Source: Paraburkholderia fungorum
GTDB taxonomy: Bacteria > Pseudomonadota > Gammaproteobacteria > Burkholderiales > Burkholderiaceae
NCBI RefSeq assembly: GCF_900099835.1
Contig: NZ_FNKP01000001.1
Span: 930,001-994,000 of the forward strand
Direction: 5' to 3'
Length of the DNA stretch: 64,000 bases
Shown: piece after piece, positions 34,439-41,704 of the stretch
How positions within the stretch are numbered: the stretch's first letter is position 1
Layout: each line of letters opens with the position of its first letter
Program-made: the position numbers and the translations under genes
Notes under the pieces: generated by a model
Told to the model about the DNA's origin: nothing
Databases searched by the model: none
The model's input: only the letters and a program-made list of their open reading frames with translations

Positions 34439-36388
34439 TTACATGCCGACGTATCCAACCGGCACCGTCGAATTCGCCTGCGCCACCGACGCGTTGTTCG
34501 ACACCACATACACCGGCGATTCCGTCAGGTTCAGCGTCAACGTTCCGTTGGTGTAATTCGCGCTGCTCGCATTGCCCATCATGTCGACCACCTTCACGGT
34601 GCCGCTCGTGCCGGGTGCATCGACTGCGAGGCTGTACGACACGCTGTACGTCGAACTGAAACCGGTTGCCGCGCTCCACACGTTGTTGCTGTGCGCCCAC
34701 AGCGCGGTGATTACCGCGCCGTTGCCGACCTGCTGGAACGCGTATGCATAGACACCGTCAGGCGTGCCATTCACCGGACCGAGCGTGGTGGTGCCGTCGA
34801 GCGTATGCGTCATTGCGCTGATCGCCATCGCGACCGGCTTCGGGCTGATGTTCGTCGCACCGAATGCGCCTTGCGCGTCGTTCAGATCGAAGAACGTGCC
34901 GTAGCCCACTTCGCCCGGGTAATCCGCGCCGTAGAACACGTAGGTCTGATTCGCGCCTTCACCGAGCGTGATGATGTGCATGCGCGCGGCCACCGCGGCC
35001 TGCGCATACAACACGTTCGCCGTCGGATAGTTCGGACCGTACGCGCTGCCGAGGTCGTAACTGATGCCCGCTTCCGTCGAGAACAGTTTCATGCCGGTGC
35101 GATAGTCGGTCGCCATTTCAGCGCGCAGGTTGCGCATCTGACCGCGCAGCGAACCATCTGCGGTGGATGGATCGCTGTCGTAACGCTCGGGCGGATGCGA
35201 CGGCGACGTGCCCGCGTCGTAGTAACCATGCGTGGCCACCGCGTCGATATATTGGCCGAAGCCGAGCGACGCCAGGCGCTTCAGATGCGACGTGGTCAGG
35301 CTCGGGAATGCATCGGCCGGACCCATCACGACCGCGTGCGGATCGGTCGAATGAATGCCCTGATAAACCGCCTTGTACAGCGCGACGAAGTTGGCGTCGG
35401 TGTCGGCCCACATCTGGTTCGGCTCCCACGTCACCTGATAGTAGTTCGACGACTGGCTCGGGAAATACGTCGCGCGAATCGTGTTCGATTCGGTGCCGAC
35501 GCGTGCCATGTAGTTCTGGTAGTACGACAGATCCGACGGCGGATTGGTGTCGTCCTGGAACGCACCGCTCGCGCTCGCCCACGCGGGAATGCCGTCGAGG
35601 CGGATCAGGCGCATCACGCTGCCCGACTTGTAGAACGGATCGAGGTTATCGGCGGAAGGGTTGAACGTGTTCGGACCGTTCGGCTCCATGCTCGACAGTT
35701 GACGGTCGTCGATCGTCGACGAAATGCCGAGTGCCGCGAGCAGCGGGCCGTTGTCGTTTGCTCCCTGCATGCCGAAGCGATGCTGCTCCTGGCGCGCGTA
35801 CGTGACAGCGGGAATCACGCTCGACAGATCCGGCGTGACGCCGAACGTCGCGATGCCGACCGGACGCGTGCCCGCTTGCGGCAACTGGCCGCCGTTTTGC
35901 GCAAGCGTGCCGGTGGCCGCGAAATAACCGGCGAGCGTCGATGTGCAGTTGAACGTGATCGCCTTCGCGCCGCTCGCTACCGGTGTGCTGCCGCTGGCCG
36001 CGACTTTGCCGAGCGTGTCGGTGACGGCCCAGTTCAGCGTGTCGGCGCTCGACACGTTGGTGTTGAAGACGAGATTGAAGTTGCTGCCGTTCGCGAAGAT
36101 GCGCGTGCCGTCGGTGCTCGGGGTATCGGCGGAAATCGTCGCGCTGCCCGAGCCTGCCGCCGTTGAGGGCGACGTGCAGGTCAGTGCTGCCGCCGTGGTG
36201 CCGGCTGCATTCTGCGTGGTGGAGCTGGTGCTGGTGCCGCTGCTGTTGGCGCCCGCGGCCGCCGAACTGGTCGCGCTACCGTTGGCCTGGGTCGCCGCGG
36301 TGCTGCCGGCACTGTCACCGCCGCCACCGCCGCCGCATCCGGCGAGCGCGAGGGACAGGATCGAAAGTACGAGAAGTTGCGATTTCAT
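34439..36388 (-). CDS. Lipoprotein glycoside hydrolase, GH39/PslG-like (copy A)
   Basis: A 649-residue protein. It begins with a lipoprotein signal ending LALAGC (Cys18), then a poly-Gly and long Ser/Thr/Ala/Gly linker, a beta-sandwich-like domain (about 80-165), a clan-A TIM barrel (about 180-540) and a C-terminal beta domain ending near VYVVSNNASV. Likely catalytic residues are Glu322 in YYQVTWEPN (acid/base) and Glu439 in FSTEAGISYD (nucleophile). Their spacing fits GH39 enzymes such as PslG, which cut or edit EPS in Pseudomonas. The ATG at 36388 is preferred over an upstream TTG. The homologue at 41705-43972 shares blocks such as LDGIPAWAS, YYQVTWEP and DMMGNAS. Outer-membrane or periplasmic location expected. 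Confidence 0.85.
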   Translation of the reverse strand: MKSQLLVLSILSLALAGCGGGGGGDSAGSTAATQANGSATSSAAAGANSSGTSTSSTTQNAAGTTAAALTCTSPSTAAGSGSATISADTPSTDGTRIFANGSNFNLVFNTNVSSADTLNWAVTDTLGKVAASGSTPVASGAKAITFNCTSTLAGYFAATGTLAQNGGQLPQAGTRPVGIATFGVTPDLSSVIPAVTYARQEQHRFGMQGANDNGPLLAALGISSTIDDRQLSSMEPNGPNTFNPSADNLDPFYKSGSVMRLIRLDGIPAWASASGAFQDDTNPPSDLSYYQNYMARVGTESNTIRATYFPSQSSNYYQVTWEPNQMWADTDANFVALYKAVYQGIHSTDPHAVVMGPADAFPSLTTSHLKRLASLGFGQYIDAVATHGYYDAGTSPSHPPERYDSDPSTADGSLRGQMRNLRAEMATDYRTGMKLFSTEAGISYDLGSAYGPNYPTANVLYAQAAVAARMHIITLGEGANQTYVFYGADYPGEVGYGTFFDLNDAQGAFGATNISPKPVAMAISAMTHTLDGTTTLGPVNGTPDGVYAYAFQQVGNGAVITALWAHSNNVWSAATGFSSTYSVSYSLAVDAPGTSGTVKVVDMMGNASSANYTNGTLTLNLTESPVYVVSNNASVAQANSTVPVGYVGM

Positions 36389-36862
36389 CAATCTGTAAGC
36401 GATGCTTTAGCTGGACGTTCGTCTGTCGGGTCGTCTGTCTGAACGGGCGAAGAGCGCGTACAGAGCGCGCAAAAAACGCGGCAGAAGACGGGACAGGCGA
36501 ATGTCGGGTTCATCTGCAAGCCAGCCGACGACGAAGCGCTGACACTGGCGTCCTGGACACACAACCGTCGGGTTGCGTGAAGGGCGATGTCTTCCGTGAA
36601 TGCCGGCCTCTCGTCCACATTGATTTCGTCTGCAAAATTCAGGACGTGCAAATCCCTGCCGCGAGATGCGACGGGTTTGGCGGAATCGGACGACCGGGGA
36701 AGGTACGACGAAAACAACCGCTGGGCTTAACGAATAGCGAAGTCTTTACGAATACGGTGCGTTTAATCGCCCCGTTCGCCGGATTTTTACTGGTTCGTAA
36801 GCAGGCAGGTAATTAACAGGAAGAATCGACCGCAACGATACGCATTAGTCGGCTTAAAAGAA

Positions 36863-36877
36863 GTAACGAGTCGTTAC
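36863..36877. promoter_or_regulatory. Perfect 15-bp palindrome, operator candidate
   Basis: GTAACGA and TCGTTAC flank a single G. The site lies in the AT-rich centre of the divergent gap, about 475 bp from one start and 407 bp from the other. A dimeric regulator could bind it. No identical copy was noticed elsewhere in the window. Confidence 0.5.
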
Positions 36878-37151
36878 GTATGAACAAATCAACAGTACTT
36901 ATTGCATTAATCCGACAAAAGAATGAATAAGCGCGAAGCTGTCTTTATCCGCCAGCAATGTTTATTCGGGAATGAGATTCGCACCGATTCCCGACTACCG
37001 GAAAACGGCCGTAGAAACGCTGAAATGGGCGCTAGCGCTCATTGGGGAGCCGAAGGAACCTTGGGGTTGGCGTAAAAGTGCTGGACCTTCGGTGTAACGT
37101 TTCCTCGCGACTCTGAATTCGCAGCGGAACAGTCGCGGTTTCAGGGGGCAC

Positions 37152-37182
37152 GTGACACGCTTCGCCGCGCGAGGCGCGTCAC
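37152..37182. repeat. Hairpin in leader of GT4 gene
   Basis: GTGACACGCTTCGC pairs with GCGAGGCGCGTCAC through 14 positions with one A/C mismatch and one G-T pair, leaving a 3-base loop. It ends about 100 bases before the GTG at 37285. It lacks a T tract. It may shape the leader RNA of the glycosyltransferase gene. Confidence 0.5.
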
Positions 37183-37284
37183 ATAAACGAAGATGGGATG
37201 CCGACGTTACATGGGGAATTCCGATAACGGGGGCGGCTTGTCCATTCGCTGCGCAAAAAAGGCGGTTATCCAGAGAGATAAATC

Positions 37285-38370
37285 GTGAGGATTCTTCAAC
37301 TGGTTCACGCACCGCGGTTGTCCGGGGCAGAGGTACTCGTCAAGGGTGTGGCGATTCAGCACCAACGCGCTGGCCATGAGGTGTGCATTGCATCGCTGTT
37401 GCCGCAACAGGATGACTTCGTCGACATTCGCGCCGAATTGCAGGCGGCGGGTGTGACGTGCCTGTTCCCTAAAGTGCATTACGGCCGCATCGGCAAACTG
37501 CTGCATCTGTACCGGGTGGTGCGACAATTCCGGCCCGACTTCATCGTGGCGCATGCGACGCTGGCCGCGCTGTATGTGCGGCTGTTGCCGGTTCATACGC
37601 CGATTGCGTGGGTCATGCATTCGGGCGTCAACGACTTCGAGAACGGCGCACTGAAGCAGGCCGAGCGTTTGTTGTCGCGTCGGGCTCGGGCGATCATCGG
37701 CGTATCGCAACAGAATATCGACGACTACCTGCGCGAGATCGGCAAGCATCCGTCGATGATCGTGATTCCCAATGGCGTCGATGCGTCGCTATTCGCCGAA
37801 GACCACAGCAAAGCGACGCCCGCGCTCGAAGTGCCGCCGAAGCAGATCGTGCAGATCGGCCGCTATATCGAAGGCAAAAGCCAGCTGGACACGATTCGTG
37901 CATTCCAACGCGTTCTCGAGATTCAGCCCGACGCGCGTCTGATGTTTTGCGGTGTTGTCGAAGACCTCGACTATCACGCGGCGGTAGTAGCGCTGGTGCG
38001 TCAGTTCGGACTGGAGAGCAGGGTGACGGTGGGCGGTCCACGTTCCGATGTGGCCGCGATCCTGCGTTCGTCGCGCGTGTTCGCGATGCCTTCGCGTTTT
38101 GAAGCGCAGAGCATCGGTTTTCTCGAAGCGCTGGCGTCGGGCATTCCTGTGGTGGCCAACCGGATTCCGTCGTTCGGTTTCGCGACTGCATTTGCGGGCG
38201 TGAGTCTCGTCGATACGACCGACCCCGACGCGTACGGACGCGCTTTGCTGAATGCGCTCGACACGCCGCGCGCCAATCGTCAACTGGCCGGCTATACGCT
38301 GCACGACACTGCCGACCGCTATATGTCGATCGCGCGGAAATTCGCACAGAATCTGCAGGTGTCGGCCTGA
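37285..38370 (+). CDS. Glycosyltransferase family 4
   Basis: A 361-residue GT-B protein. It starts with GTG (MRILQLVHAPRLSGAEVLVK), with AGAGAG upstream. The acceptor domain has the GAEVL pattern and the segment IIGVSQQNIDDYL; the donor domain begins IVQIGRYIEGKSQLDTIRA and contains the EX7E-like FEAQSIGFLEALASGIPVVA. It belongs with WaaG/PimA-type transferases. It is the first rightward gene after the long regulatory gap and converges on the PIG-L gene, so it is apparently transcribed alone. Cytoplasmic role in repeat-unit building is likely; sugar unknown. Confidence 0.87.
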   Translation: MRILQLVHAPRLSGAEVLVKGVAIQHQRAGHEVCIASLLPQQDDFVDIRAELQAAGVTCLFPKVHYGRIGKLLHLYRVVRQFRPDFIVAHATLAALYVRLLPVHTPIAWVMHSGVNDFENGALKQAERLLSRRARAIIGVSQQNIDDYLREIGKHPSMIVIPNGVDASLFAEDHSKATPALEVPPKQIVQIGRYIEGKSQLDTIRAFQRVLEIQPDARLMFCGVVEDLDYHAAVVALVRQFGLESRVTVGGPRSDVAAILRSSRVFAMPSRFEAQSIGFLEALASGIPVVANRIPSFGFATAFAGVSLVDTTDPDAYGRALLNALDTPRANRQLAGYTLHDTADRYMSIARKFAQNLQVSA

Positions 38371-38404
38371 CCTTTTCTCCTGCCTGCTCCTGTTTGGCCC
38401 TGCT

Positions 38405-38438
38405 TCGACCGGCTCGCGTTATTGCGCGAGCCGGTCGA
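38405..38438. terminator. Hairpin at convergent gene ends
   Basis: TCGACCGGCTCGCG and CGCGAGCCGGTCGA form a 14-bp perfect stem with loop TTATTG. The right arm includes the last codons of the leftward PIG-L gene. There is no T tract, but the stem is long and placed exactly between converging genes. Confidence 0.6.
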
Positions 38439-40809
38439 TTCGCATGGTCTCCGAGAACAGGCCGGGTAGCCGGCCCAAGTCCTGAGGCGCGCTCAATGTG
38501 AGGCCGTTTTCCGCCGGATAGCGGAACAGCGACGGTGCACCGCCGGTGAAATAGAAGTCCCCCAGCGTTGCATCGATCCGCCGGTACAGCACCAGCGCCG
38601 TGCCGCTTTTATCGCGTACGTAAGCAGGAAACACATCGGACCACGACATGCCTTTCAACGACGTTGTCTCGACCGGCGCACTGGCCGCGCCGTTCATGTC
38701 GACGGTGGCGACGTCGATCATCGCGTCGTCGTTGGTGGCGTCGAAATGCGGGGTCAGCAGGATCAGCGAGTCGCTGTTCTTATCGTGTACCGTGCCCGCC
38801 GCGACCTTCACGAAATCAGGGATGAAGTTCGCCGGCAAAATCTGACGCTCGCCTACGGTCATGCGCGTGCCTTCGCTGGCGATTCGCGTGAGCGCGAGAC
38901 GCCCGTCCACGCTCTCCACGGCAACCAGCGACGCGCGCGACCCCGCCGTCTGAAGCGCTAGCAGACGCGCATTCTGCTGCACACCTTTGGCCTGCGCGAC
39001 AAGCGCGGGCGCGGACCCGGCGAGTCCCTGCGCTTGCGGCGATGCCAGCCACAAATCGAGCCCGCTATCGGCCCGCTTCTGCGCGATCAGCACGCTGGCC
39101 CGCCGCATCCCGGTGAAATCCGCCGCCACGTATTGCTGCGTCAGATCGGGCCGGAACGCGTTGCCGGTCTGCAACCATAGGCGAGGCCGTTCGAAGCCCG
39201 TACCGGTGCTGTGGAGCAGCCAGAAGGCGGTTCCCCCCTGCCTGGCCGTGACGACCATCAGATCGGCCTTGCCGTCGCCGTCGAAATCGCCGAGCAGGAA
39301 GCGTGCGCTGTCGAAGCACAGCGAGTCGGGGTTGCAACTGGGCGTGGTCGTGGCGACCGGATCGAAGCGCACGTTGCTCGCATACCAGAGCACCGGCTGC
39401 GCCGCTTTCGCCAGCGAGGCCGTGTACACGTTGAAGCCCGGACCGTCATGCTGACGCTGTACATACACCGCGGATTGCTCGCCCGTACCCGCGACATCGC
39501 CGACCATCAGCGTAGCGAGCCGCAGGTCGTTCGCCTGATTGTGCTGCGTGGCGCTCCACCGGTAGCGAGTGGTGAGGGCCGTGCAACCGCGCATCGACAG
39601 CTTGCCGTCGTTTTCGCCGAGGCAATGCCGCTGCGGCGTGTAGACGAGGCCGAAGTCCCAGGGCGTCCAGCGTTGCGCGATGTCCCACTGGTCGCAGGTT
39701 TCGGAGACGAGGAAGCCGTCGCGTTCGGCGATGCATTGCGACGTGGCGACGCTGACGAGCGCGGCATTACGCGTGTTGCCGGGATAAACGGTGAGCGGGT
39801 CCCATCGCCATTGCTGCGCAGACGAACCGTTGCACGCGGCCAGCGCCGGCGCCTGGCCCGCGCCGGTCGAAGTCACGCAGCGATTCGACGCTGCGTTGAA
39901 CAGCTGCACCGGGCGCGAGACGAAATCGGCCACGCGGCGATCGGTGCGATCCGCGAACGCGTAACGGCGCGCCACCCAGTTGCCGTCCCATTGAAACTCG
40001 CCGAACACATGCGACGATTCGCTGCCGTCGATCGAGAAATAACTCGCGACGATATCGCGCTTGCGCTGCACTTCAGCGGGGGCGAGATTGGCGGGCCAGC
40101 CGCCGGTCGGGTAAGTGACGTGATAGACGATCGGCACGCTTTTGCCGAGCGTCTGCGCAACATGACGCGTAATGCGTGCGGCGTAAATGTGATCGGGATG
40201 CTCGATGAACGGCACGGTGTCGGGATTGAGCGTGTAGATCTGCGTGGCCTGCGCGAGTATCACCTTCAGCGTCGCAGAGAGCGCGTCGCGATCGTATTTC
40301 ATGCGCACGGTGCCGTCCGCATTCATCGGGTATGTGGAGAGCGTCGCGTGCTGTTCCCATAGCAGACCGAGCGGCACGCGACCGCCGCGTACGGCGCCGC
40401 CCGGCAGACGCAATTCCAGTAGACGTACCTGAGGTTTGGCCTTCAGCACCATCTGATGAACGAGCCGCCCGCCGAGCGTGATATTCGACTCGATCCACTC
40501 GTCGGCCACGCCCGCCATGCGCGCATAGGCGAGCCGCGAGGCGCGTTCGCGGGTGAGCACATACGCAAAGTCGGCACCGTTGGCGCCGCCGATCAGATGG
40601 ACCGTGGTGATGCACCAGCCCGCGTCGAGCCGCTCGCTGATTGCCGGGTCGACGAACAGCAGGTCGTCGTCGAGGTGAGCGACCACGGTGACCAGGGTGC
40701 CGGCGTTGCAGGTGGCTGCCCGCGCGGGAGCCGCAAACCCGGCGCAGAACAGCAGCGCGAGAAGCGCCATGGATGAATCGCGAACGAATCTGGCTACCAG
40801 TAATCGCAT
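38419..40809 (-). CDS. Secreted PIG-L deacetylase with ricin-like and FG-GAP segments
   Basis: A 796-residue protein. A signal peptide covers about residues 1-32 (cleavage near ARAAT). The PIG-L/LmbE deacetylase domain (about 36-290) has the metal motif VVAHLDDDLL (His45, Asp47, Asp48, a variant of AHPDDE) and the second site FIEHPDHIYAAR (His204, His207). A ricin-B-like trefoil follows (about 302-421), with QW-type repeats AQQWRW and AQRWTP. The final part carries FG-GAP/VCBS-like text, for example LLGDFDGDGKADLMVVTA near 506-522. PIG-L enzymes remove N-acetyl groups from GlcNAc-type sugars. Signal peptide and lectin-like module point to an extracytoplasmic polymer. It lies between a GT4 gene and gmm in EPS block 2. 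Confidence 0.85.
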   Translation of the reverse strand: MRLLVARFVRDSSMALLALLFCAGFAAPARAATCNAGTLVTVVAHLDDDLLFVDPAISERLDAGWCITTVHLIGGANGADFAYVLTRERASRLAYARMAGVADEWIESNITLGGRLVHQMVLKAKPQVRLLELRLPGGAVRGGRVPLGLLWEQHATLSTYPMNADGTVRMKYDRDALSATLKVILAQATQIYTLNPDTVPFIEHPDHIYAARITRHVAQTLGKSVPIVYHVTYPTGGWPANLAPAEVQRKRDIVASYFSIDGSESSHVFGEFQWDGNWVARRYAFADRTDRRVADFVSRPVQLFNAASNRCVTSTGAGQAPALAACNGSSAQQWRWDPLTVYPGNTRNAALVSVATSQCIAERDGFLVSETCDQWDIAQRWTPWDFGLVYTPQRHCLGENDGKLSMRGCTALTTRYRWSATQHNQANDLRLATLMVGDVAGTGEQSAVYVQRQHDGPGFNVYTASLAKAAQPVLWYASNVRFDPVATTTPSCNPDSLCFDSARFLLGDFDGDGKADLMVVTARQGGTAFWLLHSTGTGFERPRLWLQTGNAFRPDLTQQYVAADFTGMRRASVLIAQKRADSGLDLWLASPQAQGLAGSAPALVAQAKGVQQNARLLALQTAGSRASLVAVESVDGRLALTRIASEGTRMTVGERQILPANFIPDFVKVAAGTVHDKNSDSLILLTPHFDATNDDAMIDVATVDMNGAASAPVETTSLKGMSWSDVFPAYVRDKSGTALVLYRRIDATLGDFYFTGGAPSLFRYPAENGLTLSAPQDLGRLPGLFSETMRIDRLAQ

Positions 40810-40944
40810 GGTGATTCGATGCCCTGTTGGAGGGCTCGATCATACTTCAGTTGATTAGGCTGGCGCGTTGGCGAACTCACAGTCGGCGTTATATTCCGCG
40901 CTGCGATACGTGATCGGCCACACACGACAAGCAACCAGCGGGCG

Positions 40945-41397
40945 TTAGCGGAAATAAGCCTTGGTGTTCTCGTGGACGTCGCTGCGAGCGAGCAATTCCG
41001 TCGGCGAAAGCCACAGATAGTCGCTGTGCTGATCGGGCCGTCCTAGAGGCGTAGTGCCGGGCAGCGGCAACGCATACGCGAGCACGACGTAGTGAGTCGA
41101 TACGTCCGGCTCGTTCGCGAAGTTATCGCTGTAGTGATGTTCGAAGACACCATCGAATCTCGCGGCCGAGCGCGTCAGGTTCGCGAGGCCCAACTCGGCG
41201 TCGGCGATGCGCGCGAATGCCGAGTCGAGCGTTTCGTCCTTGAGAATGCGTCCGCCCGGCACGAACCAGGTGCCGCGCGCGGGACGATTGCGGCGGCGTC
41301 CAACGAGAATGCGCCCGTGCGCATCGCTGACGATCAGATCGATCGAAACAAGCGGCGTGAGGCGCACAACGTCGAGGAAATCGATCTGGCTCAGCAT
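40945..41397 (-). CDS. gmm: GDP-mannose mannosyl hydrolase (Nudix)
   Basis: A 150-residue Nudix protein close in length to E. coli Gmm/WcaH. The modified Nudix box PGGRILKDETLDSAFARIAD, then AEL (residues 47-69), has the Gmm-type form, in which a key Glu of the usual REXXEE is replaced, and LTPLVSIDLIV opens the fold as in WcaH. Gmm hydrolyses GDP-mannose or GDP-glucose to GDP and sugar by attack at C1. It is found in colanic acid-type loci beside gmd and fcl and may regulate the GDP-mannose pool. The start is the ATG at 41397; the longer frame to 41562 overlaps the next small gene. Confidence 0.9.
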   Translation of the reverse strand: MLSQIDFLDVVRLTPLVSIDLIVSDAHGRILVGRRRNRPARGTWFVPGGRILKDETLDSAFARIADAELGLANLTRSAARFDGVFEHHYSDNFANEPDVSTHYVVLAYALPLPGTTPLGRPDQHSDYLWLSPTELLARSDVHENTKAYFR

Positions 41398-41446
41398 GCA
41401 GGCTCCGGTGAGGGTGGATCGGCGTGGAGCGGTGGGTTTGCGCACG

Positions 41447-41593
41447 CTAGCCGCGATGATCGTCGTCATTGCGCGTGAGCCGGTCGGACGCGCTCGCCAG
41501 CAGGAGGGCAAGCAGAACCGCACCGATCGCCACGAAAAGTAACGCCCCGACCATCCCGGCAAAAATCAGCATTGCCCATGCAAAGCCGTTCAT
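41447..41593 (-). CDS. Small single-pass membrane protein
   Basis: A 48-codon gene missed by length cut-offs. It encodes MNGFAWAMLIFAGMVGALLF, continues with VAIGAVLLALLLASA and ends in the charged tail SDRLTRNDDDHRG. One long hydrophobic span with a short polar, mostly acidic C-terminus suggests a membrane protein. GGAG lies eight bases before the ATG. It sits between the leftward glycosidase (copy B) and gmm, 49 bp upstream of gmm, so it is probably co-transcribed with it. No known family recognised. Confidence 0.65.
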   Translation of the reverse strand: MNGFAWAMLIFAGMVGALLFVAIGAVLLALLLASASDRLTRNDDDHRG

Positions 41594-41704
41594 AGTGCGG
41601 CTCCAGCGTTGTTATGCATGCTAGCCCCGTCCCCGTCTTCAGTTATGTTCGCCAGCCAGCGCTGGCACTGTTTTCGCACTCGAGTTCAGTTGCGGCGCCC
41701 GCTG

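Larger units (their letters stand above)
36389..37284. promoter_or_regulatory. 896-bp divergent intergenic region at the left end of EPS block 2
   Basis: This lies between the leftward glycosidase gene and the rightward GT4 gene. The middle part (about 36720-36960) is AT-rich. Two structured elements are listed separately: a 15-bp palindrome at 36863-36877 and a hairpin at 37152-37182. A half-site AACGTTTCC at 37096-37104 resembles sequences upstream of the regulator and manC genes. Open frames here have no family-like sequence, and no gene is called. Confidence 0.5.

Noticed and set aside
36388..36717. 109-codon minus-strand frame upstream of the lipoprotein glycosidase
   Set aside because: It has no signal, domain or ribosome site and occupies the expected promoter region of the glycosidase gene.
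37071..37085. TGGCGTAAAAGTGC as a second sigma-54 candidate before the GT4 gene at 37285
   Set aside because: Spacing is off by one base and the -12 element lacks the usual TTGC form.
37983..37990. GGCGGTAG, identical to the core of the ops/JUMPStart element
   Set aside because: It lies inside the coding sequence of a GT4 gene and not in a leader, so it is a chance match. No real ops element was found upstream of the EPS genes.
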